This document shows positions 1-6,944 of a DNA stretch of 9,534 bases, piece after piece (position 1 is the first letter of the stretch; each line of letters opens with the position of its first letter). The stretch is from Fimivicinus intestinavium (lineage in GTDB: Bacteria > Bacillota > Clostridia > Oscillospirales > Acutalibacteraceae). The stretch is taken from contig DVKY01000101.1 of NCBI GenBank assembly GCA_018715765.1, positions 1 through 9,534 on the forward strand, read 5' to 3'. A program made the translations under genes and the position numbers. Below the pieces are notes generated by a model. That model was not told the DNA's origin. It did no database searches and saw nothing but the letters and a program-made list of their open reading frames with translations.

Positions 1-549
1 CTGGATGTGACAAAGCGCATCAACGGCTTTTCAAAGGGCATGCAGCGGCAGGCGGAGATGGTGCTGGGGATGTCGGCGCATCCGGATGTGCTGCTGCTCG
101 ACGAATCCTTTGACGGCCTTGACCCCGCCAAGCGGAGCCTGACAAAGCAGCTGCTGGCGGAATACATGGCGGAGAAGGAGGTTGCCATCGTCGTCTCCTC
201 CCACAACCTGCACGAGGTAGAGGATCTTTGCGACCATGTGGGCCTGATTAACGGGCAGAAGCTCGCCATGGACTGCTCTATCGCGCAAATCAGCCAAAGC
301 CGCTGCAAATTCCGCCTTGCCTTTGGCCGGGAGATGACGCAGCAGGATTTCCCCGGCCTCGCTATCAAGCGCTTCCAGAGGGACGGCAGCATGATCCTGC
401 TCACTGCCGCGGGCGAAAAGGAGCAGGTGGAAGCGCAGCTGCGCGGGATGAATCCGCTCGTGCTGGAGGCTATGCCGCTTTCGCTTGAAGAAATATTTTT
501 GGATGAAATGGAGGGCACTGATTATGACTTCTCGGAAATCTTCCGCTAA
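1..549 (+). CDS. ABC transporter ATP-binding protein, first copy (5' end outside window)
   Basis: This is the C-terminal 182 residues of an ABC ATPase, the cytoplasmic motor that would pair with the permease beginning at 524. The frame is open from base 1; aligning it with the complete paralogue at 3367-4302 shows that about 117 N-terminal residues, including Walker A, lie to the left of the window. Visible here are the signature variant GFSKGMQRQ (window residues 9-17), Walker B VLLLDE (30-35, catalytic Glu35), the D-loop SFDGLD and the switch histidine in SSHNLHE (His68). The tail after the nucleotide-binding domain matches the paralogue (CKFR.AF.RE, then PLSLEE.F). FSKGM in place of LSGGQ is typical of ATPases beside YtrA-type GntR regulators. 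The protein ends FSEIFR and lacks the 12-13 residue extension of the second copy. Family call is firm; substrate is unknown. Confidence 0.93.
   Translation: MDVTKRINGFSKGMQRQAEMVLGMSAHPDVLLLDESFDGLDPAKRSLTKQLLAEYMAEKEVAIVVSSHNLHEVEDLCDHVGLINGQKLAMDCSIAQISQSRCKFRLAFGREMTQQDFPGLAIKRFQRDGSMILLTAAGEKEQVEAQLRGMNPLVLEAMPLSLEEIFLDEMEGTDYDFSEIFR
510..515 (+). promoter_or_regulatory. Ribosome binding site for first permease
   Basis: GGAGGG lies 8-9 bases before the ATG at 524, inside the 3' end of the ATPase gene. It decides the start: the earlier in-frame ATG at 485 has no comparable site and would add 13 residues absent from the paralogue. Confidence 0.75.
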
Positions 550-2863
550 TCCGCGCCGCTATACCTTCCGCACAACGCTTACCTCCAACTTTCTGCTTCC
601 GCTGCTCAACACAATTTTACTCACGCTGCTGCTGCCAGCCTACAATCTCATGCAGTTCCTCCAGCTGGAACAGGACGCGATTGGCAGCGAGGGCGCCGCG
701 CCCCTGCGGGAGACCTATACCTACTTTCTCTTCGGCGCTCGGGAAATGTCGGGCGACATCCTGCTGATTGCGGGCTGCGTGCTTCTCTCTGGGCTGCTTG
801 GCGTGATGGTATTCCGCTTTATCGCCAGCAAGAAGACGGTGAATGTGTATTACAGCCTCGGCATTACGCGCAAGGCGCTGTTCACCTCCAAGTATCTGGC
901 GGGAATCCTGATGCTGGTGGTATCCGTAGCAATCCCGATGCTGCTGAACCTGATGATCAACATTTCCTATCTCGGCTCCTCCTGGCAGCTATGGAACGCA
1001 GCGGCCTATTATTTCTGGAGCATTTCAATCCTCTGCTGCTTCGCCTTCACGGTGACGGCGGCGGTGTTCAGCTGCGTAGGCACGGTGGCGGAGGGGTGCT
1101 TCTTCCCCTTTGTCATCTTAGGGGCGCCCACCATTGTGCTGTACTGCCTGCAATTTTTGATGGCAACACTCTATGGCAACCCTTACGGCGTCTATTTTTT
1201 CGGCTCCAACGTCCCGTCGTCAACGCTGCCGGCCATGTTCCAGGCTTTTAACCCGCTGCTATTCCTGCGCGACGGCCTGGTAAACCTATGGGCACTGGAT
1301 GGCTCCGGCAAAACGATACCGTCCATGTATGGCCTGGAGGGGACGGCCTGGAGCCGGCCCGATTTTCTCCCGCTGATTTTGTGGACGGCGGCAGTCGTCG
1401 CCGTGATGTTCCTGGGGATGTATTTATTCCGCAGGCGCAAGGCGGAAATCTGCGGTTTTCTCGGCGCGAACCGGGTGCTGAATTTCCTCATCACCTTCCT
1501 GCTCGGCTTTTTGGGCTTTGGGCTCGTGGTCCGCTTCACGGAGGAAACGCTCGGCATGGCGGTGGCCATCCTGCTTGGCCTGCTGGTGTACGCTGTGATT
1601 TATTGCGTGGTGGATCTTGCGCTGATCCGCAACGGCCGGGAATTCCTGCGCGGCATGGTCAAGCTGCCGGCTCACCTTGGCATCGCGCTGGCGGCAGGCA
1701 TCCTCTTCGCCACAGGGCTGCTCGGCTTCAGCAGCCGCCTGCCTGAGGTATCAGAGATTCGGAGCGTTTCCGTCACTGTGCCGACGGATTGCTTTATCGG
1801 CACAGGCTGTTCCTCCACCGGCTATGGCTGGGTGGATTACGATTGGGCCTCCACCGGAGACCTGCTCAACGGCATCACCGGGGAGGAGGATCTTCAACTC
1901 GTCCGTGCGGTGCATGAGCAGATTATAAAGAGCGGCGATCAGCCGCTCACCAGCGACGACCCAAACGTCGCCCGTGAGGAGCAGTCCGTCGCAGGCAGGG
2001 TGCAGTTCGTCTATGAGCTGAAAAATGGGAAAAAGCTGCTGCGCAGCTATTCCCACATCCCGGTATCGGCGCTCAACGCGCTCATCCGCGTGGAGGACAC
2101 CGCTGCGGCGAAGGAGGCGGTGAAAGAGCTGCTGACACAGCCCGCAAACGAAGAGGACTACTGGCAGGAGTATTACCGTTCCCCCATTCAGGAAAGCGGC
2201 GCCATTGCCCTGCTAAGCCCTTATATGGAGCAGGAGACGCCGCTGGAGCTCTCGCAGACGCAGCGCAAAGCCCTGCTGCAGGCCATCGCCGGCGATATTA
2301 CGGCGCAGAAGGCGGAGCAGCGGTATTTCCCCACACAGCAGCCGCTTGGCTACCTGAGAATTACAAATGACGATATGCTACATGGCGGCGCCGAAGCCCG
2401 CTCCCCCTTTGCAAGCGCTTCCTACGGCTATATGGTGGGCCTGACGCCGCAGATGAGCCGGACGCTGCAATTTTTACGGCTCAACGGCCTGGGGGACGCT
2501 CTGATGCCGGCCGCCGAGTTGGAAAGCGTGGAAGTCATCCGGGCGCACGAGGATGAATTCTATCAGGCTTATAACTACGACTACCAATCCTTCTACTTCC
2601 TCGGCGCATGGCAATCCCAGGCGCAGTTTGAAGAGATGCAGGAAGAGATGGCGCAGGGCGGCGCGCCTGATCCCACCTTTTCAGGCGCGGCACGGTGGAC
2701 GGGCGCGCAGGCGCAGGAGATCGCCTCCCGCTCCCACATTGCCTACTATTACGGGGTGGACGGCTACTTCCTCCGTGCAAAGCTCGCGGACGGCAAGGGC
2801 TACACCTGCATGTTCCTGCCGGAATCCGCCGCGCCGCAATATGTGAAGGATGCGGTAAAATAA
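524..2863 (+). CDS. ABC transporter permease with large extracytoplasmic C-terminal domain, first copy
   Basis: A 779-residue membrane subunit for the overlapping ATPase. Hydrophobic segments fall near residues 22-42, 78-100, 125-149, 161-185, 192-213, 280-302, 318-336, 343-365 and 383-402: nine spans, which with a cytoplasmic N-terminus puts residues ~403-779 outside. The cytoplasmic loop SLGITRKALF (111-120) resembles a coupling helix contacting the ATPase, and FRRRKAEICGFLG (302-314) follows span 6. The outer domain carries FVYELKNGKKLLRSY and RYFP motifs that recur in the second permease; it resembles a domain of unknown function (possibly DUF6449, from memory) on Clostridia permeases. 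The start at 524 is chosen from the RBS and co-linearity with the paralogue (778 residues). It overlaps the ATPase by 26 bases, implying coupled translation. The substrate cannot be told from sequence; efflux or sensing of envelope-active compounds is a guess from the family. Confidence 0.9.
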   Translation: MTSRKSSANPRRYTFRTTLTSNFLLPLLNTILLTLLLPAYNLMQFLQLEQDAIGSEGAAPLRETYTYFLFGAREMSGDILLIAGCVLLSGLLGVMVFRFIASKKTVNVYYSLGITRKALFTSKYLAGILMLVVSVAIPMLLNLMINISYLGSSWQLWNAAAYYFWSISILCCFAFTVTAAVFSCVGTVAEGCFFPFVILGAPTIVLYCLQFLMATLYGNPYGVYFFGSNVPSSTLPAMFQAFNPLLFLRDGLVNLWALDGSGKTIPSMYGLEGTAWSRPDFLPLILWTAAVVAVMFLGMYLFRRRKAEICGFLGANRVLNFLITFLLGFLGFGLVVRFTEETLGMAVAILLGLLVYAVIYCVVDLALIRNGREFLRGMVKLPAHLGIALAAGILFATGLLGFSSRLPEVSEIRSVSVTVPTDCFIGTGCSSTGYGWVDYDWASTGDLLNGITGEEDLQLVRAVHEQIIKSGDQPLTSDDPNVAREEQSVAGRVQFVYELKNGKKLLRSYSHIPVSALNALIRVEDTAAAKEAVKELLTQPANEEDYWQEYYRSPIQESGAIALLSPYMEQETPLELSQTQRKALLQAIAGDITAQKAEQRYFPTQQPLGYLRITNDDMLHGGAEARSPFASASYGYMVGLTPQMSRTLQFLRLNGLGDALMPAAELESVEVIRAHEDEFYQAYNYDYQSFYFLGAWQSQAQFEEMQEEMAQGGAPDPTFSGAARWTGAQAQEIASRSHIAYYYGVDGYFLRAKLADGKGYTCMFLPESAAPQYVKDAVK

Positions 2864-2882
2864 ATGCTTTCCAATCCCGCTG

Positions 2883-2913
2883 GGGCACGCAGGGCCTGGG
2901 GCCAGGCGTGCCC
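2883..2913 (+). repeat. GC-rich inverted repeat between the two ABC modules
   Basis: The arms GGGCACGC (2883-2890) and GCGTGCCC (2906-2913) are perfectly complementary over 8 bases. The inner sequence can add CTGG/CCAG (2896-2899 with 2902-2905), and GCCTGG/CCAGGC is an alternative pairing. Only the interrupted GGGTTGTTT follows, so it is a poor intrinsic terminator. It could be a partial terminator or attenuator, an mRNA-stabilising hairpin, or an operator for the GntR protein encoded just downstream. Confidence 0.5.
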
Positions 2914-2978
2914 TGTCGGGTTGTTTCCGCCTGCGGCTGCGGCCGTGGGCGGATCGCCCTGTCATCGCTGTATAAAAA

Positions 2979-2986
2979 GGGAGGGG
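2979..2986 (+). promoter_or_regulatory. Ribosome binding site deciding the TTG start of the GntR gene
   Basis: GGGAGGGG ends 6 bases before the TTG at 2993. It is the only strong Shine-Dalgarno sequence near the N-terminus of the conserved GntR domain, and it supports a TTG start over the upstream in-frame ATG at 2864. Confidence 0.8.
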
Positions 2987-2992
2987 TTTGCC

Positions 2993-3370
2993 TTGATTGA
3001 TATTGACCTGCGCAGCCGCACGCCGATCTATGAGCAGATCAAGGAGCAGATCATGCGCTATATCCAGCTTGGTGTGTTCCGCCCGCATGAGCAGCTGCCA
3101 TCCATCCGCACGCTGTCGCGCGAGTTGAACCTGAATATCAACACGGTCAAGCACGCGTTTATGGATCTGGAGGCGTACGGCGTGATCTATTCCCTGCCGG
3201 GCAAAGGGAGCTACGTCAGCGAAAACGCCTTTGCCAACGCGCACATCCGGGAAAAGGCGCTGGAGGAGCTGCGCACGGTGATGCTCTCCTGCCAGTCCAA
3301 AGGCGTCAAGCAGGAGGAGGTGCTCGCTTTGACGGCGGAAATCTATGCAAAAGGGGGACATGCCCGATGA
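2993..3370 (+). CDS. GntR family transcriptional regulator, YtrA type
   Basis: A 125-residue DNA-binding regulator, the usual length for the YtrA subfamily, which has a winged helix and a short C-terminal helical tail instead of a large effector domain. It opens MIDIDLRSRTPIYEQI (TTG start), continues with LPSIRTLSRELNLNINTVK (residues 35-53, helix-turn-helix) and ends the winged domain with GKGSYV (70-75). The C-terminal part (77-125) is helical and probably dimerises. Its stop overlaps the ATPase start as ATGA, so the two are translated together. In characterised relatives such as Bacillus YtrA the protein represses its own ABC operon and is relieved by cell-wall antibiotics; autoregulation here is inferred. 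An extension to the ATG at 2864 was rejected because that stretch is unlike the family and has no RBS. Confidence 0.93.
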   Translation: MIDIDLRSRTPIYEQIKEQIMRYIQLGVFRPHEQLPSIRTLSRELNLNINTVKHAFMDLEAYGVIYSLPGKGSYVSENAFANAHIREKALEELRTVMLSCQSKGVKQEEVLALTAEIYAKGGHAR

Positions 3371-4302
3371 TTGATGTAATTGACGTTACGAAACGCTTCG
3401 GTGCCTTTACAGTGTTCAGCGGCCTGTCGCTTCGCGTGCCCAAATCATCCATTTACGGGCTGGTCGGGTTCAATGGGGCCGGCAAAACCACGCTGCTGAA
3501 AACCGCCGCCGGCATTTATCGGCCGGAGGCGGGCGCCGTCCGCATGGATGCGGAAAATGTATTTGACAATGCCAAAATCAAACGCCACCTGTTTTACATG
3601 CCGGATGAGCTATATTTTCAGCCCTTCGCTACGCTTGCAAAAATGTCGAAATTCTATCAGAACTACTACCCCTCCTTCAACCGCAGGACCTTTCGCGAGC
3701 TCGTAGATATCTTCGGGCTGGATCCCCATAAAAAGATCAACGGCTTCTCCAAGGGGATGCAGCGGCAGGCGGAGCTGATCCTCTGCCTCTCCACCCATCC
3801 GGATTTTTTGCTGCTGGATGAATCCTTCGACGGCCTCGACCCCGCCAAACGGAACACCGCCAAGAAGCTGCTGCTCGAATACGTCGCTGAGCGCGGCGCA
3901 AGCGTGCTCATCTCCTCCCACAACCTGCATGAGCTGGAGGATTTGTGTGACCGTGTCGGCCTTCTGGACGGGCAAAGACTGGCTCTGGACTGCGCGGTGG
4001 ACGACATCAGCGCGGCCTACTGCAAATTCCGCGTGGCGTTCGACCGGGAGGTCAGCCGTGCCGATTTCGCGGGCTTTGCATGCAAGCGCTTTGCCCGGGA
4101 CGGCCGCCTGATTACCCTGACGGTGGAGGGAGATATCCAATCGCAGGAGGAGCGGCTGCGCGCGATGCACCCCATCCTGCTCGAGCGCTTCCCCCTCTCG
4201 CTCGAGGAGGTTTTCATGGCGCAGATGGAGGATGGGGAGCGGGATTATTCCGGCATCTTTTGCCCGGATGAGACAACACCTGATGGGAGGCGAGCCCGAT
4301 GA
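3367..4302 (+). CDS. ABC transporter ATP-binding protein, second copy
   Basis: A complete 311-residue ABC ATPase. Walker A is GFNGAGKTT (34-42), the signature is GFSKGMQRQ (126-134), Walker B is FLLLDE (147-152, Glu152), the D-loop is SFDGLD (153-158) and the switch histidine is His185 in ISSHNLHE. The usual Q-loop glutamine is replaced: the segment reads FYMPDELYF (76-84), a pattern I associate with GntR-linked ATPases. Residues ~215-300 form a C-terminal tail shared with the truncated first copy. A final stretch, CPDETTPDGRRAR, is absent there. The start follows a G-rich RBS (about 3352-3358) and overlaps the GntR stop; the end overlaps the permease ATG. All core catalytic residues are present, so it should hydrolyse ATP and drive the permease at 4299, and might also serve the first permease. 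Confidence 0.95.
   Translation: MIDVIDVTKRFGAFTVFSGLSLRVPKSSIYGLVGFNGAGKTTLLKTAAGIYRPEAGAVRMDAENVFDNAKIKRHLFYMPDELYFQPFATLAKMSKFYQNYYPSFNRRTFRELVDIFGLDPHKKINGFSKGMQRQAELILCLSTHPDFLLLDESFDGLDPAKRNTAKKLLLEYVAERGASVLISSHNLHELEDLCDRVGLLDGQRLALDCAVDDISAAYCKFRVAFDREVSRADFAGFACKRFARDGRLITLTVEGDIQSQEERLRAMHPILLERFPLSLEEVFMAQMEDGERDYSGIFCPDETTPDGRRAR
4285..4290 (+). promoter_or_regulatory. Ribosome binding site for second permease
   Basis: GGGAGG lies 8 bases before the ATG at 4299, within the coding sequence of the ATPase tail that is missing from the first copy. Confidence 0.75.
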
Positions 4303-6635
4303 AGCAAAAAGCAGAGCCCTCCGTCGCCCGCTGCGCATTCCGCCGCGCGCTGGCAGCCGGCCTGCCCGGCGTGCTGCCCTATCTGCTTGCGCTGCTGCTG
4401 GGCTTCACCGTGCCAACAGCGTGGCTTGTGCTGGGCTATGACGGCCGTGCAGCCGAAATGGCGGCGGAGCCGGCGCCAGCCCTGCGGGAGCTCTATCACT
4501 ACGTGCTGTTTGATGCAGATGAATTCGGCTGGACGCCGCTCGCGCTGCTCGCGCTGCTCACTCCGGTTGTGTTAGGGGTAGTGTTATTCGCCTTTCTGGT
4601 GCGCAAGCGCAGCGCAGGCCTCTATTTCAGCCTGGGGCTGACACGGCGGCAGCTGTTTTGCGCGCGCTATCTGGCAGGGGTTGTGCTGCTGGCCGCCGCC
4701 ACGCTGCTGGCGGCAGCGGTCAACCTGGCGGTCAACCTCGCCTATTTCGGCTCCTGCTGGCAGCTTTGGTGCGCAGTCGCCTGCATGTTTACAGGGCTGA
4801 TGAGCCAAGCTGTGCTGGGCTTTTCAGTGACGGCCGCAGTGTTCAGCTGTGTGGGCACGCTGGAGGAGGGCGTGGCGCACACGCTGCTGCTCCTGGCTGC
4901 ACCCTCGCTGCTGCTCTTTGGCATCGAGGGGATGCTGGGCCGCTTCTGGGGCAGCCCCTATGGCTTACTTTGGGATGCAGAGTTTGGCAGGGGCAAGCCC
5001 CTCTCCCTGCCGCTGCAGCACCAGCTGCTGCAGCCCGCGTTTTTCCTTGGGGAGAGCCTGAACCCGGCCGCGCAGTGGGAAACAGGAAAGCCGTGGGCGG
5101 CACCCTCGCTCCTGCCGCTGCTCCTCTGGGCGCTGGCGGCCATCGCAGCAGCCGTGGCGGCACTGCTCCTGTTCCGGCGGCGTAAGGTGGAGCACTGCGG
5201 CTTTTTGGGCCGCAGCCGGGCGCTGAACCTGATCTCGCTCGCCCTGTTGGAGCTCGTCTGCTTTGGCACGGTATACAAGCTGACCGCGCTGACGGACCGG
5301 ATTTCAAACGCTGTGGCCGTACTGCTGGGGGTGCTGGCCTGCACGCTGGTCTACTGCGTCTTCACCGTCGCTATTACACGCGACAAGCGCCGTTTTCTCA
5401 AAAAGCTGCGCTGGCTGCCCGCGCACCTGGGCGCGGCGGCGCTGCTCGGCGTGCTGACGGTGGCTACCATGGGCCGCCTTGCCGGATATGTGCCGGAGAG
5501 TACGCAGGTGCAGAGCGCCGATGTGATCCTGCCGGAGCAGACGCTGCTGCTCTCCGGCTCCTCCTGGAGCAGAGGGATCGATTCTCTGCAGATGCAGGGC
5601 CAGGGCGGCTCCATCACCAGCTTCACCTCTGCGCGCGACCTGCAGCGGATTGAGGCGCTGCACCGCCAGCTTGCCGCCGGTGGCAAGCTGCCGCTGAAGG
5701 CAGAGGGCGCGCGGGAGAGCCAGGTGATCCACACCACGCTGCAATTCGTCTACCGCCTCAAAAACGGCCGTGAGGTGCGGCGCAGCTATGACCGGGCCCC
5801 GGTCTCCCTGCTCACGCAATTTTTACAGCTGGAGGATAGCGACCGCTACCATGCGCTTGTGCGGCAGGTGCTCACGCAGGCCCCGGCAGCGGAGCCGAAG
5901 CAAGGCGAATATGGGCTCTGGAGCAGCCAGAACCAGCTGTCGGAGGCGCGGCACGTGCTGCTGGCCAGCAAATGGCTGACCAGCGAGCAGGAGGTTGCTC
6001 TGACGCCTGCGCAGCGGCTGGAGCTGTTGCGCTGCATCAGCGCGGATTTGCAGGCGCAGCCCGCCGTTAAGCGGTATTTCCCCTCCGCGCCCGCCGCCGG
6101 CACAATCGCCTTTTTGCCGGAGCATAGGCTGAATGACTCCTCCAGGGTGCTGAGCGGCGACCTCTCCGCACTGCGTCTTTCCCTCACGCCGGATATGGAG
6201 AACACCCTCGGCTTTTTGCAGCGCCATAACCTGACCTCGCTTTTGCAGGAGACGGCCAGGGTGCGCAGCCTGTCTGTCATCCGCGTTCAATTCCCGGATG
6301 TGGACAGCAGGATGATCTCCGGCGCTTTCCCCTATTTGTCCACCAGTTATTGTGCGCAGACCTTCTATGGCGGCTGGCACAGTGCCGGCCTACAGGACGA
6401 GCACGAAGACTTTTTAAGGAGAGGGCCCGAGCTTGCAGCGTTTGAAAATGCTCCCGTGCTGCGGGATCCGGCGCAGATCACAGCGGTCATGCAGCACGCC
6501 TACCTGAATTACTACCTGAATACGGATGGGTATTATATCCTCGCAGAGTTTGAGCAGGAGCGCGGCCAGACCGTTTTCTTCGTGCCGGAGAAGGAGGCTC
6601 CCGCCGCTCTGCGCGAGGCTGCGGCAGATTCCTGA
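4299..6635 (+). CDS. ABC transporter permease with large extracytoplasmic C-terminal domain, second copy
   Basis: A 778-residue paralogue of the permease at 524, co-linear almost residue for residue in the membrane half: SLGLTRRQLF starts at residue 111 in both, VFSCVGT at 181 in both, and FRRRKVEHCGFLG at 292. Nine hydrophobic segments are predicted (about 24-45, 79-101, 124-148, 158-185, 192-213, 270-292, 309-327, 335-357, 374-392), so the C-terminal ~385 residues should lie outside the membrane. That domain has diverged more but keeps FVYRLKNGREVRRSY and KRYFPS. Membrane segments are rich in Leu and Ala, following high GC. ATGA overlap with the ATPase gives translational coupling. Divergence at both codon and residue level suggests an old duplication, possibly with different ligands for the two outer domains. 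Function beyond ABC export or sensing is unknown. Confidence 0.92.
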   Translation: MKQKAEPSVARCAFRRALAAGLPGVLPYLLALLLGFTVPTAWLVLGYDGRAAEMAAEPAPALRELYHYVLFDADEFGWTPLALLALLTPVVLGVVLFAFLVRKRSAGLYFSLGLTRRQLFCARYLAGVVLLAAATLLAAAVNLAVNLAYFGSCWQLWCAVACMFTGLMSQAVLGFSVTAAVFSCVGTLEEGVAHTLLLLAAPSLLLFGIEGMLGRFWGSPYGLLWDAEFGRGKPLSLPLQHQLLQPAFFLGESLNPAAQWETGKPWAAPSLLPLLLWALAAIAAAVAALLLFRRRKVEHCGFLGRSRALNLISLALLELVCFGTVYKLTALTDRISNAVAVLLGVLACTLVYCVFTVAITRDKRRFLKKLRWLPAHLGAAALLGVLTVATMGRLAGYVPESTQVQSADVILPEQTLLLSGSSWSRGIDSLQMQGQGGSITSFTSARDLQRIEALHRQLAAGGKLPLKAEGARESQVIHTTLQFVYRLKNGREVRRSYDRAPVSLLTQFLQLEDSDRYHALVRQVLTQAPAAEPKQGEYGLWSSQNQLSEARHVLLASKWLTSEQEVALTPAQRLELLRCISADLQAQPAVKRYFPSAPAAGTIAFLPEHRLNDSSRVLSGDLSALRLSLTPDMENTLGFLQRHNLTSLLQETARVRSLSVIRVQFPDVDSRMISGAFPYLSTSYCAQTFYGGWHSAGLQDEHEDFLRRGPELAAFENAPVLRDPAQITAVMQHAYLNYYLNTDGYYILAEFEQERGQTVFFVPEKEAPAALREAAADS

Positions 6636-6645
6636 GCCTCTTTTT
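6615..6645 (+). terminator. Intrinsic terminator overlapping the permease stop codon
   Basis: GAGGCT (6615-6620) pairs with AGCCTC (6635-6640), with a possible inner CAG/CTG pairing (6625-6627 with 6632-6634) and a four-base bulge. Five T residues follow at 6641-6645. The stem contains the last codons and the TGA (6633-6635). It probably ends the ABC operon, although ribosomes reaching the stop would interfere with folding. Confidence 0.6.
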
Positions 6646-6656
6646 CTGCGCCGCGA

Positions 6657-6685
6657 TTGCGCTCCGTTGAAAAATAGCGTATAAT
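6657..6685 (+). promoter_or_regulatory. Sigma-A type promoter of the small-protein unit
   Basis: TTGCGC (6657-6662) and TATAAT (6680-6685) are separated by exactly 17 bases. The -10 is a perfect consensus. TTGAAA at 6667-6672 is only 7 bases from the -10 and cannot be the -35. Confidence 0.75.
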
Positions 6686-6710
6686 AAAACCAGTTTTTTA
6701 GATTGCCGAA

Positions 6711-6719
6711 GGGAGAGGA
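6711..6719 (+). promoter_or_regulatory. Ribosome binding site of the 35-residue ORF
   Basis: GGGAGAGGA, with GAGG at 6715-6718, sits 9 bases before the ATG at 6728. This spacing supports translation of the short ORF over a purely non-coding transcript. Confidence 0.65.
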
Positions 6720-6727
6720 GCCGGACA

Positions 6728-6835
6728 ATGCGCTTAAAAAAAGGGAACAGCGCCGCAGCCGCCGGGGCGGTCGCAACGCTGACCATTCTTTCGATCGCGG
6801 TTTTGGTGATGGTGCGCCGGTATGGGAGAGGATAA
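6728..6835 (+). CDS. Putative 35-residue single-span membrane peptide
   Basis: A short ORF with an ATG, a well-placed RBS, its own promoter and its own terminator. It begins MRLKKGNS, has an uninterrupted hydrophobic stretch at residues 9-29 rich in Ala, Val, Leu and Ile, and ends VRRYGRG. This is a classic single transmembrane helix with basic residues on both sides and no other domain. I do not recognise a family. Options are a small membrane protein modulating a transporter or the envelope, a type I toxin-like peptide, or a short ORF on a regulatory RNA. A toxin would normally be accompanied by an antisense RNA, and I see no clear opposing promoter. A 71-codon ORF in another frame (6703-6918) covers the same bases but runs through the terminator and lacks an RBS. 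Confidence 0.6.
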   Translation: MRLKKGNSAAAAGAVATLTILSIAVLVMVRRYGRG

Positions 6836-6866
6836 TCCCCCGGCAGCGAAACGCCCCGCACACATG

Positions 6867-6908
6867 GGCGCGCTTGCAGAGCTTATGCACCTGCGGCGCG
6901 CCTTTTTT
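6867..6908 (+). terminator. Strong intrinsic terminator of the small-protein unit
   Basis: GGCGCGC (6867-6873) pairs perfectly with GCGCGCC (6896-6902), an inner GCAG/CTGC pairing (6876-6879 with 6891-6894) extends the stem, and six T residues follow at 6903-6908. It lies 31 bases after the stop of the 35-codon ORF. Confidence 0.85.
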
Positions 6909-6944
6909 ATTCCGGTAAAAGGCCGCCGGGCCCGTTTTCCCTAG

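Noticed and set aside
485..523. Earlier ATG start for the first permease
   Set aside because: No RBS precedes it, and the extra 13 residues are absent from the paralogue, which aligns with the start at 524.
2864..2992. N-terminal extension of the GntR protein from ATG 2864
   Set aside because: The added 43 residues are unlike the family and have no RBS; a strong RBS precedes TTG 2993, which begins the conserved MIDIDLRSRTPIYEQI.
2681..3361. 226-codon open frame on the minus strand
   Set aside because: It lies antisense to the permease end and the clearly conserved GntR gene, has no recognisable domain, and is explained by GC-rich codon bias.
3610..4338. 242-codon open frame on the minus strand
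   Set aside because: It is antisense to the ATPase, whose Walker and signature motifs are intact, and its translation shows no family features.
5304..5819. 171-codon open frame on the minus strand
   Set aside because: It is a shadow of the second permease with low-complexity composition and no start signals.
6667..6685. TTGAAA at 6667 as a -35 element
   Set aside because: Only 7 bases separate it from TATAAT at 6680, too close for a sigma-A promoter; TTGCGC at 6657 has the right 17-base spacing.
6703..6918. 71-codon plus-strand frame over the small-protein unit
   Set aside because: Its start has no RBS, its translation is Arg-rich with no structure, and it reads through the strong terminator at 6867-6908. 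The 35-codon frame fits the RBS and terminator.
6864..6944. 26-codon ORF starting at ATG 6864
   Set aside because: It is made of the terminator hairpin and its T tract and has no RBS.
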